This document shows positions 27,101 through 34,764 of a stretch of 64,000 nucleotides of DNA, piece by piece. Below the pieces are notes generated by a model, which was not told the DNA's origin, did not search any database, and worked only from the letters and a program-made list of their open reading frames with translations. The translations under genes were made by a program, and so were the position numbers. How positions within the stretch are numbered: position 1 is the stretch's first letter; every line of letters starts with the position of its first letter. The stretch lies in contig NZ_JAQAGY010000012.1 in assembly GCF_027533645.1 (NCBI RefSeq), forward strand, positions 142,976 through 206,975, written 5' to 3'. This stretch comes from Paenibacillus caseinilyticus. GTDB taxonomy: Bacteria; Bacillota; Bacilli; Paenibacillales; NBRC-103111.

Positions 27101-27808
27101 ATGACAACCCCGTTCTACCGCAAGGAGATGTACGTCTTTGACGGGGACAAGCCCGTGCATGCCGTCATCCGTTCTTATACGGAGGAGGACTTTGCCGGAT
27201 TGATCCGCATCCAGCAGGAGAGCTTCCCGCCTCCGTTCCCCTCGGAGCTGTGGTGGAATGAAGAGCAGCTTCGCCACCACGTGACGCTGTTCCCCGAGGG
27301 CGCTCTGTGTGTTGAGATTGGCGGCGAGCTGGCCGCCTCGGTGACCGGGCTGCGGGTCGATTACGATCCGGAGGACGGGGACCATACGTGGCAAGCGATC
27401 ACGGATGGAGGCTATATCCGCAATCACAAGAGGGACGGCAACACGCTCTACATTGTCGACATCTGCGCCAGGCCCGCGTACCGCAAGCTGGGGCTGGGCC
27501 GGTGGATGATGCTGTCGATGTACGAAGTGGTTGTGCGGCTTGGCGTGCAGCGGCTACTTGGCGGCGGCCGGCTGCCGGGATATCACCGCCATGCGGATGC
27601 GATGAGTGCCGAAGCGTACGTGAATCAGGTGCTGGACGGGACGCTGAAGGACCCGGTGATGACGTTCCTGCTCCGCTGCGGCCGGACGCCGGTCAAGCTC
27701 GTCCCGGGCTATCTCGAGGATGAGGAGTCCTTGAATTACGCGATGCTGATGGAGTGGCGCAACCCGTTCCTTAGCGGACCGCCGCCGGATGCGCGTTTGA
27801 AAGACTGA
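27101..27808 (+). CDS. GNAT-family N-acetyltransferase
   Basis: A 235-residue protein. The acetyl-CoA site lies around DICARPAYRKLGLGRWMM (V/IxxxxRxxGxG/A pattern, about residue 125). Its long insertion with GGGRLPGYHRHADAM and the C-terminal YLEDEESLNYAMLMEWRNPF resemble the GNAT half of YhcX-type fusion proteins. AAAGGAGG precedes the ATG. It is the last gene of the methyltransferase-nitrilase-GNAT operon and is followed by a terminator. Confidence 0.85.
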   Translation: MTTPFYRKEMYVFDGDKPVHAVIRSYTEEDFAGLIRIQQESFPPPFPSELWWNEEQLRHHVTLFPEGALCVEIGGELAASVTGLRVDYDPEDGDHTWQAITDGGYIRNHKRDGNTLYIVDICARPAYRKLGLGRWMMLSMYEVVVRLGVQRLLGGGRLPGYHRHADAMSAEAYVNQVLDGTLKDPVMTFLLRCGRTPVKLVPGYLEDEESLNYAMLMEWRNPFLSGPPPDARLKD

Positions 27809-27832
27809 GAGATGGCGATACAGGAAAGGGAA

Positions 27833-27862
27833 GGCTCCGCTGCTTCGGCGGGGCTCTTTTTT
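27833..27862 (+). terminator. Rho-independent terminator
   Basis: A GC-rich stem (GGCTCCGC against GCGGGGCT, with wobble pairs and a TGCTTC loop) is followed by TCTTTTTT. It ends the three-gene operon. Confidence 0.75.
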
Positions 27863-28047
27863 GCGTTGTCCGGGCGCGGTCCCCGGCAGCAGTGCCGCCG
27901 GACGCATCGTCACGCAAGCGGATGCGGGTTCAGCAGCGCGCTTCTCTAAGGCATGCCGATCCCGCATCCGCCGGGCAGGGTTTAGCTCTCTTTCTTTTGG
28001 CAACAATGGGAGGTGTAAGGTTCTGGAAACCGAAGGAGGAAAAGAGA

Positions 28048-28665
28048 GTGAAAGGTTACACAAGCGCAGGAGTTCTCCTGTCCGCGATGCTTCTGGTGAG
28101 CGCCTGCGACGGCGCCCCCGGGACTTGGTTCGGATCCGGCGGCAAGGCGGACTCCAGCCATTATCACGAACCGGTGCAGAAGAGCGGGAGCGAAGCCGTC
28201 ATGGCCTATGAGTCCAAAGAAGTCCGCGAGGTGGAGCTGATTGGTATACGCGGCACGTCCATCGGCAAAGCGAAGCTGAGCCAAGCGGCCGACGGTGTGC
28301 GGATCCAGCTCGATGCGGCCCACCTGCCGCCGGGAGTGCACGGATTTCATGTGCATGAGAGCGGCAAGTGCGAAGCCCCGGACTTCAAGAGCGCCGGGGC
28401 CCATTTTAACCCGGGTGGCCGCAAGCACGGCACGGAGAATCCGGAAGGCGCCCACGCAGGCGATATGCCGAATATCGAGGCCGATGCGAACGGCATGGCC
28501 AAAGCGGATTTTGTGATGAAGGGGCTTACGCTCGAGAAGGGCAAGCCGACCTCCCTGCTGAAGGATGGCGGCACCTCGCTCGTCCTTCATGAGAAAGCCG
28601 ATGACTACAAGACGGATCCGTCCGGCAACTCGGGCGCACGGATCTCTTGCGGCGTGATCCGGTAA
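28048..28665 (+). CDS. sodC: Cu/Zn superoxide dismutase-like lipoprotein
   Basis: A 205-residue membrane-anchored protein. The lipobox LVSAC sets the lipidated cysteine about 20 residues in. The SOD fold follows: HGFHVHESGKC (copper histidines and first cysteine), AHFNPGGRKHG, AHAGDMPNI and SLVLHEKADD (fourth copper histidine and the Asp region), with the partner cysteine in ARISCGVI. All expected metal ligands appear present. GTG at 28048 is used because AAGGAGG lies 8 bases upstream and the lipoprotein signal begins there. It would scavenge superoxide at the outer face of the membrane. Confidence 0.92.
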   Translation: MKGYTSAGVLLSAMLLVSACDGAPGTWFGSGGKADSSHYHEPVQKSGSEAVMAYESKEVREVELIGIRGTSIGKAKLSQAADGVRIQLDAAHLPPGVHGFHVHESGKCEAPDFKSAGAHFNPGGRKHGTENPEGAHAGDMPNIEADANGMAKADFVMKGLTLEKGKPTSLLKDGGTSLVLHEKADDYKTDPSGNSGARISCGVIR

Positions 28666-28706
28666 ACCTCGTGCCGTGAATACACGGTATACAGCACAAG
28701 CGTATC

Positions 28707-28739
28707 AGCCTTTCCCCGCGGCGGGGAAAGGCTTTTTTT
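28707..28739 (+). terminator. Rho-independent terminator
   Basis: AGCCTTTCCCCG (28707-28718) pairs with CGGGGAAAGGCT (28722-28733), followed by a T-run. It ends sodC. Confidence 0.92.
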
Positions 28740-28798
28740 GGTCTTGCGGTTTGCGGACTGCGGCGGAACGGATTACGAGGTAATAGGCTGCACCATGT

Positions 28799-29689
28799 TC
28801 ACATCGGCGTCAGCCCGGCCATGAATTCGCGGGCGGCCGCGGAGAGCGGGACGCCCTGCAGCGTCACGAGCCCCACCTCGCGCGGCGGAATCGGGACGGC
28901 GAGAGGCAATTCGACGAGGCCTTCGCGCTGCATCTCCTCCTGCGCGAATTCACGGACCACGCAGGCGATGCCCATCCCGATGCGCGCGAACTGCAGCAGA
29001 AGGTCCATGCTGCCGAGTTCGAGCTCCGGCTGCAGGGTGAGTCCCTGCGCGGCCGCATAGCGGTCGAGATGCTGCCGTGTGCTCGTCCCCTGTTCGAGCA
29101 GGATCAGGGGATAGCCCAGCAGAGACTCAAGCGTGAGCGGAGCGGCGGGATCGGCCAGCGCCGCATACCGTCTCCCCGCTGCGAAGCAGTCTTGGATGCG
29201 CAGGCAGGGCTGCACATCGAGCTGCGGGTCCTGCACCGGCAGATGCACGACGCCAAAATCAATCCGTCCTTCCTTCAGCAGGGCCACCGTCTCTGCTGTG
29301 GTCCGGTTCGTCACAGACACCTTCACCGCAGGGTACGCTTCCCGGAACGATTCCAGGCGGGGCAGCAGCACGTGCCTGCAGAGCGTATCCCCCGCCCCGA
29401 TATGGACCTCTCCGGCTTCCAGTCCGTGGATCTCGCCGATGCGGCGTTCCCCCGCTTCCATGAGATGATAAGCCTGCTCGATGTACGAATGGAGCACTTC
29501 GCCTTCGCCGGTTAACCGCACGCCTTTCGACGAGCGGAAGAAGAGCTGGCCGCCGAGTTCTTTCTCGAGCTGCTTGATCGAGTGGCTGACGGCAGGCTGG
29601 GTAATGTAGAGCTCTTGGGCCGCTTTGGACAAGCTGCCGGTTCGCGCCACCGTATAGAACACCCGGTACCATTCCATATTTGCAATCAT
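28799..29689 (-). CDS. LysR-family transcriptional regulator
   Basis: A 296-residue LTTR. The N-terminal helix-turn-helix is GSLSKAAQELYITQPAVSHS, followed by the linker helix and a periplasmic-binding-like effector domain (VTNRTTAETVALLKEGRIDFGVV, PLILLEQGTSTRQHLDR). Its effector is unknown. It is divergent from purA with about 140 bases between starts, so it may regulate purA or only itself. Confidence 0.92.
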   Translation of the reverse strand: MIANMEWYRVFYTVARTGSLSKAAQELYITQPAVSHSIKQLEKELGGQLFFRSSKGVRLTGEGEVLHSYIEQAYHLMEAGERRIGEIHGLEAGEVHIGAGDTLCRHVLLPRLESFREAYPAVKVSVTNRTTAETVALLKEGRIDFGVVHLPVQDPQLDVQPCLRIQDCFAAGRRYAALADPAAPLTLESLLGYPLILLEQGTSTRQHLDRYAAAQGLTLQPELELGSMDLLLQFARIGMGIACVVREFAQEEMQREGLVELPLAVPIPPREVGLVTLQGVPLSAAAREFMAGLTPM

Positions 29690-29717
29690 TGGGATATAAA
29701 CCTCACTTATGACGGGT

Positions 29718-29729
29718 ATGAGAAATCAT
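29718..29729 (+). promoter_or_regulatory. Candidate LysR site in the LysR-purA gap
   Basis: ATGAGAAATCAT is an interrupted palindrome (ATGA-N4-TCAT) in the divergent gap. Further on, a 6-bp hairpin (GTTCCC 29798-29803, GGGAAC 29807-29812) abuts the purA ribosome binding site and could modulate its access. Confidence 0.35.
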
Positions 29730-29828
29730 GATTATTTTTATAGTATATTCTTGGATTATAATCGGGAACGAGGGGAGAGAGCAACTCCCGAATCGAAGTT
29801 CCCGGCGGGAACAAAGGAGCGAATGATC

Positions 29829-31115
29829 ATGAGTGTAACGGCGATCGTAGGGGCGAATTGGGGAGACGAGGGCAAAGGCAAGGTGACAGACCGCTTCGCA
29901 GCCGAAGCGGATGTCGTCGTCCGATTCCAGGGAGGGAATAATGCAGGGCACACGATCATCAACGAATACGGCAAGTTCTCGGTGCATCTGCTGCCGTCCG
30001 GCGTATTCCATCCGCACATCGTCAATATGATCGGGCCGGGTGTGGCGCTGAACGCTTCGGCGCTGCTGGATGAACTGGATGCGCTCCGGGCGGCAGGCGT
30101 GCCGGAGCCGCAGCTCAAGGTATCCCACCGCGCGCAGCTTGTGCTTCCTTATCATGCGCTGCTGGATAATCTGGAAGAGGACCGGCTCGGTGCGAAGGGG
30201 TTCGGTTCGACGCGGAAGGGGATCGCGCCCTTCTATGCGGACAAATATGCGAAGCTGGGGCTGCAGGCAGGGGAGTTGGCGGACAGGGAGCGGGTTCAAG
30301 CCCGCATCGAGGCCGCCCTGGCGGGCAAAAATGTGCTGCTCGGCCATCTCTACGGGCGCGAGCCTCTGGATGCCGCAGCCTTGACGGATGAGCTGATGCG
30401 TGCCGGGGAGAGGCTGCTGCCGTATCTGAGCGATACGACGGAAGAACTGCATGCAGCGCTGCGGCGGGGGAGCTCCGTGCTTGTCGAAGGCCAGCTCGGC
30501 GCGCTGCGCGATCCGGACCACGGGATCTACCCGTATTCGACCTCTTCGTCGACGCTCGCCGGTTTCGCTGCGGTAGGCGCAGGGATCCCGCCACACGAGA
30601 TCCGCCGGATCGCGGCTGTGACGAAGGCGTACTCCTCCTGCGTCGGTACGGGGCCGTTCGTCACAGAGCTTGGGGGAGCCGCGGCGGAAGAACTGCGCCG
30701 GCTCGGCGGATCGGCCGGCGAATACGGAGTCGTGACCGGCCGGCCGCGCCGCGTGGGGTGGTTCGACGGCGTCGCCACCCGGTACGGCTGCATGGTGCAG
30801 GGGGCGACCGAAGTCGTGCTGACGAACCTGGATGTGCTCGGGTACCTCGACGAGATTCCGGTGTGCACCGGCTACAAGATCGCCGGCGAGGTGACAAGCT
30901 CCTTCCCGCTGAACCGGGAGCTGGAGGCGGCGGAGCCTGTCCTCGAGCGGCTGACGGGCTGGCGGAGCGATGTCAGCGGCGCGCGATCGATGAGCGACCT
31001 GCCCGAAGCGGCGCAGCGCTATGTGCTGCGGCTGCAGGAGCTGATCGGGGTGCCGGTCCGCTGGATCTCGGTCGGGCCGCGGCGGGAGCAAATGTTCGAA
31101 GTTTTTCCTCTATGA
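29829..31115 (+). CDS. purA: Adenylosuccinate synthetase
   Basis: A 428-residue enzyme that converts IMP, Asp and GTP to adenylosuccinate in AMP synthesis. The GTP loop GANWGDEGKGKVTD keeps the catalytic Asp. QGGNNAGHTI, FGSTRKGIAPFYADKY and VLVEGQLGALRDPDHGIYPY are standard blocks, and TGRPRRVGWFD with VTSSFP are C-terminal landmarks. The ATG at 29829 is chosen because AAAGGAG lies 8 bases before it. It is isolated from other purine genes and paired with a divergent LysR gene, unlike the classic B. subtilis purA context, so it could be a second copy. Confidence 0.93.
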   Translation: MSVTAIVGANWGDEGKGKVTDRFAAEADVVVRFQGGNNAGHTIINEYGKFSVHLLPSGVFHPHIVNMIGPGVALNASALLDELDALRAAGVPEPQLKVSHRAQLVLPYHALLDNLEEDRLGAKGFGSTRKGIAPFYADKYAKLGLQAGELADRERVQARIEAALAGKNVLLGHLYGREPLDAAALTDELMRAGERLLPYLSDTTEELHAALRRGSSVLVEGQLGALRDPDHGIYPYSTSSSTLAGFAAVGAGIPPHEIRRIAAVTKAYSSCVGTGPFVTELGGAAAEELRRLGGSAGEYGVVTGRPRRVGWFDGVATRYGCMVQGATEVVLTNLDVLGYLDEIPVCTGYKIAGEVTSSFPLNRELEAAEPVLERLTGWRSDVSGARSMSDLPEAAQRYVLRLQELIGVPVRWISVGPRREQMFEVFPL

Positions 31116-31231
31116 ACCTCTCATTCCCTATAGTATACTAGGGGTCCGGCCTTTCCTATACGCCTGCGGCAGAGTGATAGCCAAGCAGTACGCGGAGCCG
31201 GTAACCTTGATACATAAAGGGAGCTGACACG

Positions 31232-32329
31232 ATGAAATTCGATGTGGACTATATATCCTTCTTCGTCATCCAGGTGGATGGGGAAGAGAGCGGCAAGCGC
31301 AGCAAGCATTACCAGACCATGGACGGCGAAGACTACGCGGAGAGCGAGCTGAGCAACTTTCTCGACGGGGAATTCGCGAAGACGGCGAAGCGCAAAGCCG
31401 AGCGCAATCCGAAGGCGGAGCAGGTGCCGACGAAGATCGGACGCTTCATCGCCGAGCCGGGGTACGACCTCGACAGCAACCCGAACTATAATTTGTTCGC
31501 GCGGCTGAAGACGGCGGAGAACATCGACCAGTTCATGGGCCATGCCGACGAACTCGTGACGACGTACATGGATACGAGCGCGATCCGGGGCGGTGCGATG
31601 TTCGTGGTGCGGGCGAGGCTTAACCAGTATTTCGACGAACCGTTCCTCTTCGTGTTCAAGTGCGACTTCGAGCAGAAGATCGCGCGCATTACCGACGAGC
31701 GCAGCCTCCTGAACCAAGTGGAGATGGCGATCTCGGCGAAGAACATGAAGTCGATCATGTACCCGCATATGCCGGAGCCGGGCATGGTGGACAACTGGGA
31801 GCTCAAAATCCACCAGTCCTCGCACGCCAACTATTTTGAGGACTTCCTGAAATTCGTCGAGTATGAGAAGTCGATGCCGGAGCTTGTGAACGAGCAGGTG
31901 ATGGACTTCGTGCAGCAGTACGTCGAGCAGGTCTACGAGCATAACGAGGAACAGAAGCAGCAGGAACTCGAAGCGATGGATCTCTGGGCGCACAGCGAGC
32001 AGCGCGAGCTTCAGGAGAAATGGGAGCCGGCCCAGGTCATGGAAGCCGCATCCGTGCTCATCGAGCAGAAGCCCGATATAGAGATGAAAGTCAAGCTCGG
32101 CAACATGACCGTCCGGGCGCTCCTCGCCGACTTCGGCGACCGGCTGCATATCGCAAGACACGGGGACCGCTACGTGCTCGTGCTCGAAGGCGATGCCCTG
32201 CAGTTCGACCGCGGCATCTCGCCGGTAGAGCTGCTCGCCCCGGAATCGCTTGACACGGTCGTCGAGCGCTTGAAGCAGAAGGCGTTCGAGGAAGAGCATG
32301 AGCGCAGCGGAATCGGCGTGTTCGCGTAG
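31232..32329 (+). CDS. Conserved hypothetical protein (DUF3900-like)
   Basis: A 365-residue soluble protein with no signal or membrane segment. It is rich in charged helices (HNEEQKQQELEAMDLWAHSEQ) and its C-terminal part has the pattern LGNMTVRALLADFGDRLHIA. The opening VDYISFFVIQVDGE and overall length recall the Bacillus DUF3900 family, but I cannot verify that. Function unknown. GGGAG precedes the ATG and the gene appears monocistronic. Confidence 0.72.
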   Translation: MKFDVDYISFFVIQVDGEESGKRSKHYQTMDGEDYAESELSNFLDGEFAKTAKRKAERNPKAEQVPTKIGRFIAEPGYDLDSNPNYNLFARLKTAENIDQFMGHADELVTTYMDTSAIRGGAMFVVRARLNQYFDEPFLFVFKCDFEQKIARITDERSLLNQVEMAISAKNMKSIMYPHMPEPGMVDNWELKIHQSSHANYFEDFLKFVEYEKSMPELVNEQVMDFVQQYVEQVYEHNEEQKQQELEAMDLWAHSEQRELQEKWEPAQVMEAASVLIEQKPDIEMKVKLGNMTVRALLADFGDRLHIARHGDRYVLVLEGDALQFDRGISPVELLAPESLDTVVERLKQKAFEEEHERSGIGVFA

Positions 32330-32403
32330 GCTGGAACTGTACGGACTGCCGGGGAAATGCCGGGATGCAAGGGTGGAGAGCAGAGGGCTACACGATCACC
32401 AGA

Positions 32404-32490
32404 ATAGCGGAACCCGTGGTGCTTGATGGGGCGATGATCGACCGGATGGTATCGATTATCGCCTCATCAGTATCCCTGGTTCCGCTATTT
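32404..32490. repeat. Long imperfect hairpin of unknown role
   Basis: AATAGCGGAACC (32404-32415) and GGTTCCGCTATT (32479-32490) pair perfectly. Inside them, about 18 more bases (TGATGGGGCGATGATCGA against TCGATTATCGCCTCATCA) pair with two G-U contacts. No T-tract follows. It lies between the hypothetical gene and the toxin promoter. Confidence 0.65.
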
Positions 32491-32539
32491 GAATTTGGGC
32501 CGTTCCGTGTGTAAAACTAGCAAAGAGAAAAGGGAACAC

Positions 32540-32568
32540 TTGTTCGTTTGTTCGTCTTGTGATACAAT
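32540..32568 (+). promoter_or_regulatory. Promoter of the toxin mRNA
   Basis: TTGTTC (32540-32545), 17 bases, TACAAT (32563-32568). Start of transcription would be near 32575, giving a 5' leader of about 90 bases. That leader contains GGGTGGGTTT (32588-32597), exactly complementary to AAACCCACCC at 32759-32768 in the 3' end of the same mRNA. Confidence 0.65.
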
Positions 32569-32665
32569 AAGGTTACAATTGAATCTTGGGTGGGTTTGGT
32601 GTCCCTTCTTGGCTGTAAGGCTTGTAAGCGTTTGTTTTCAGCCGGTGCAGAAGGGAGGTGAGACC

Positions 32666-32758
32666 ATGGAAGTCAAAGACGCCATCGCGATGATGCTGAC
32701 GTTCGGCTCCTTTCTCGTTGCACTCCTGACTTATATCAATAACTCCAAGAGAAAGTAA
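32666..32758 (+). CDS. Holin-like type I toxin peptide
   Basis: A 30-residue peptide, MEVKDAIAMMLTFGSFLVAL followed by LTYINNSKRK: a short polar start, one hydrophobic segment and a basic tail. This is the pattern of the putative holin-like (Hol-Tox, TxpA/BsrG-like) toxins of firmicute type I toxin-antitoxin modules. AAGGGAGGTGA lies 6 bases before the ATG. Strong promoter, structured mRNA ends and an opposing promoter at 32886-32914 support the module. The peptide would act on the cell membrane. Toxicity itself is inferred. Confidence 0.72.
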   Translation: MEVKDAIAMMLTFGSFLVALLTYINNSKRK

Positions 32759-32793
32759 AAACCCACCCTAAGGTTACCGCCCAGGTGGGTTTT
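32757..32793. terminator. Bidirectional terminator shared by toxin mRNA and antisense RNA
   Basis: AAAACCCACC and GGTGGGTTTT flank a 15-base loop region. T-runs on both strands let it end the toxin mRNA (+) and the RNA from the opposite promoter (-). Confidence 0.82.
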
Positions 32794-32879
32794 CTTCACT
32801 CCATGTATGACTAGGAGGGGAAGTGCCCATCCAAGCCAATTGTCGAAGGCCGAGTGTTCCAGCACTCGGTCTTGTTGTT
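32757..32879 (-). ncRNA. Predicted antisense antitoxin RNA
   Basis: A predicted transcript of about 120 bases from the minus-strand promoter at 32886-32914 to the shared terminator. It would be fully complementary to the 3' end of the toxin mRNA, as RatA and SR4 are to txpA and bsrG. It contains a small stem-loop (CCGAGTG/CACTCGG at about 32850-32870). Predicted from promoter, terminator and position; no direct evidence. Confidence 0.55.
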
Positions 32880-32885
32880 GTATCC

Positions 32886-32914
32886 ATCATATCACGAAGC
32901 GCACCCCGTGACAA
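32886..32914 (-). promoter_or_regulatory. Strong minus-strand promoter for the antitoxin RNA
   Basis: On the minus strand TTGTCA (32914-32909), exactly 17 bases, then TATGAT (32891-32886). This is near-consensus sigma-A and points at the toxin gene's 3' end. No open reading frame starts downstream of it. Confidence 0.7.
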
Positions 32915-33018
32915 GGAGCATTCCCCCTGCAGAGCGAGGCGGCAAGCGGGATGCGGCCGTCCGCATACCGCTTGCCCCAGAGCCTGTACAGCCGCTTCTA
33001 TGGCGTCAGGCTATCCCA

Positions 33019-34740
33019 TCAGCGCTGCCGCACGCGGCCGTCCTTGAACACATCGAGCAGCAGCTCGCTGCCGGCCTGCGCCTCCCATGCGGAGGCGAAG
33101 CGGACCGCATGGGATACGCCGAGGATATCGTAGCGGCTCACGAGATGCTGCCGCGCCGTGCCGATCACGAGCGTGTGCAGGCGCACGTCCTTCTCGCGTC
33201 CGAGATCGCCGAGCGCATCGCGTACAGGCGGCGACACGGTTCCGACGCCGTCGGTGACCATGACGAAGTCGGCGTCCCCGTAGCGCGGCTGGGAGCGCAC
33301 AATCTCGATGCCGCGCTTCAGCGGCGCGTCAAAGTGCGTGCCGCCGCCGAAGGCAAGCTGCGACAGGGCGTAGAACGACGGCCAGTCCGGCTTGCGCCAG
33401 TACAGCGGGCGTTCGATGAGCTCGCCTCGGGCGCCGAAGAGGATCAGCAGGAAGTCGCGCTTCTCGAGCAGGGAGAAGGCGGCGAACGTGCCGACGAACA
33501 CCTGGGCGAGCTGCAGCTTGCTGCCGCGCATGGAGTGGGAGGTGTCGAGCATGCAGACGACGGGTCCCTTCTGGGGCTCCTGCGTCCAGCCCGTAATGTT
33601 GTAGGTAAGCAGCTTGCGCTCGAGCCACTTCACCATGAAGAAGGCTTCATAATCCGGATCGGCGAGCAGGCTCGCTTCGCTCGGCAGCAGGTGCGAGATG
33701 TCGCCGGACTGCCGCAGGTCGTCATAGCTCTCCGGTACGCGGGGCGAGCGGAGCTTGCGCCGCTGCGCCTTGAGGTGCTGTACGTTCCGGCCGATCTCCT
33801 GCAGGAAGGCGAGCAGCTGAGGCTGCTTCTTGAGCTTCTCGAGCCACGCCTGGTAGTTCGAGAACGCCTGCCGCTGCAGCTTGCCGAGATCGCTGCCCCA
33901 CTTGCGGTTCGCTACGCGCTGGCTCGCCTGGACGAGCTCGTGCACGCTGAGCGTCTCGGTCTCCTCGCGGCCCAGCGACTCCTGCAGCGCCCGGTTCAGC
34001 CAGCTGCCGAGCTGCTCTTCGAGCTCGCGGACCGATTCCTGCTCGCGCTTCGTGAGGCGCTCAAGCTGCTTCTCCCGCTCGGCCAGCTCGCTTTCGGCCT
34101 TCTGCAGCTTCTGGCGCAGCTTGTCCCGCCGCACAAAGTCCGTGCGCAGCTCCTCCTGCAGCGAGCGCACCCGCTCCTTCAGCTCGGCGATCTCGGAGGC
34201 GGCGAGGGGGCGGCTGTCGAGCGCCGCCTGCTTCTCCTCGGCATTACGCTTGCCGCGCTGCAGCGTGTAGCCGACCAGGCGCAGCTGCTCGACCTGCTTC
34301 TCGGTCAGATGCTCCTGAATCTGGGACTGGTCCTGTCCCTGCTGGCGCTGCTTGTCGTTCAGGCCGATCGTGCGCAGCGTCTGTTCTTCCTTGCGGCGGC
34401 GCTTCACTTCCTCCTCGAAGCTCTCGGTGAGCCACATCAGCGCCTTCAGCGCGGTCTTGAACGAAGCGTTCACCTCACCGGCCGTCCGGGGATGGATCGT
34501 GCGGTAGAAGAACTGCCTCTGCAGCGCGTCCACCAGCCAGCGGTGGAACGGCGAGGCCGAAGAGCCGCGCTCGGTCTCGGGACTTATGAGATAGAAGCAC
34601 ATGAAAAAATCGGCGAACAGCTCCAGGGAGAACCAGGGCGTCTGCGCCTGGGCCTGGCGGATCCACTCCTGGGCCGTCCGCGAGGAGTGCACGTAGCCAT
34701 CGAATACATAGCGGTCGATCCGGGCGGCGCGAATGATCAA
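33019..34740 (-). CDS. VWA-domain protein, ViaA-like
   Basis: A 573-residue protein with a long helical/coiled-coil middle (about 150-260, KLRQKLQKAESELAEREKQL) and a C-terminal von Willebrand factor A domain. The MIDAS motif DTSHSM lies near residue 405, followed by FGGGTHFD and VMVTDGVG as the other metal-site loops. It starts 24 bases after the MoxR ATPase gene. In related RavA-ViaA systems the VWA protein is the partner of the ATPase. It probably forms a chaperone-like complex acting on metal or membrane complexes (inference by analogy). Confidence 0.87.
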   Translation of the reverse strand: MIIRAARIDRYVFDGYVHSSRTAQEWIRQAQAQTPWFSLELFADFFMCFYLISPETERGSSASPFHRWLVDALQRQFFYRTIHPRTAGEVNASFKTALKALMWLTESFEEEVKRRRKEEQTLRTIGLNDKQRQQGQDQSQIQEHLTEKQVEQLRLVGYTLQRGKRNAEEKQAALDSRPLAASEIAELKERVRSLQEELRTDFVRRDKLRQKLQKAESELAEREKQLERLTKREQESVRELEEQLGSWLNRALQESLGREETETLSVHELVQASQRVANRKWGSDLGKLQRQAFSNYQAWLEKLKKQPQLLAFLQEIGRNVQHLKAQRRKLRSPRVPESYDDLRQSGDISHLLPSEASLLADPDYEAFFMVKWLERKLLTYNITGWTQEPQKGPVVCMLDTSHSMRGSKLQLAQVFVGTFAAFSLLEKRDFLLILFGARGELIERPLYWRKPDWPSFYALSQLAFGGGTHFDAPLKRGIEIVRSQPRYGDADFVMVTDGVGTVSPPVRDALGDLGREKDVRLHTLVIGTARQHLVSRYDILGVSHAVRFASAWEAQAGSELLLDVFKDGRVRQR

Positions 34741-34764
34741 AGGGATCCCTCCTGGCGCTCTTGT

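Noticed and set aside
29829..31115. PurZ (2-aminoadenine pathway) instead of PurA
   Set aside because: The GTP loop reads GDEGKGK with the catalytic aspartate retained, and no phage or DatZ-like neighbour is present.
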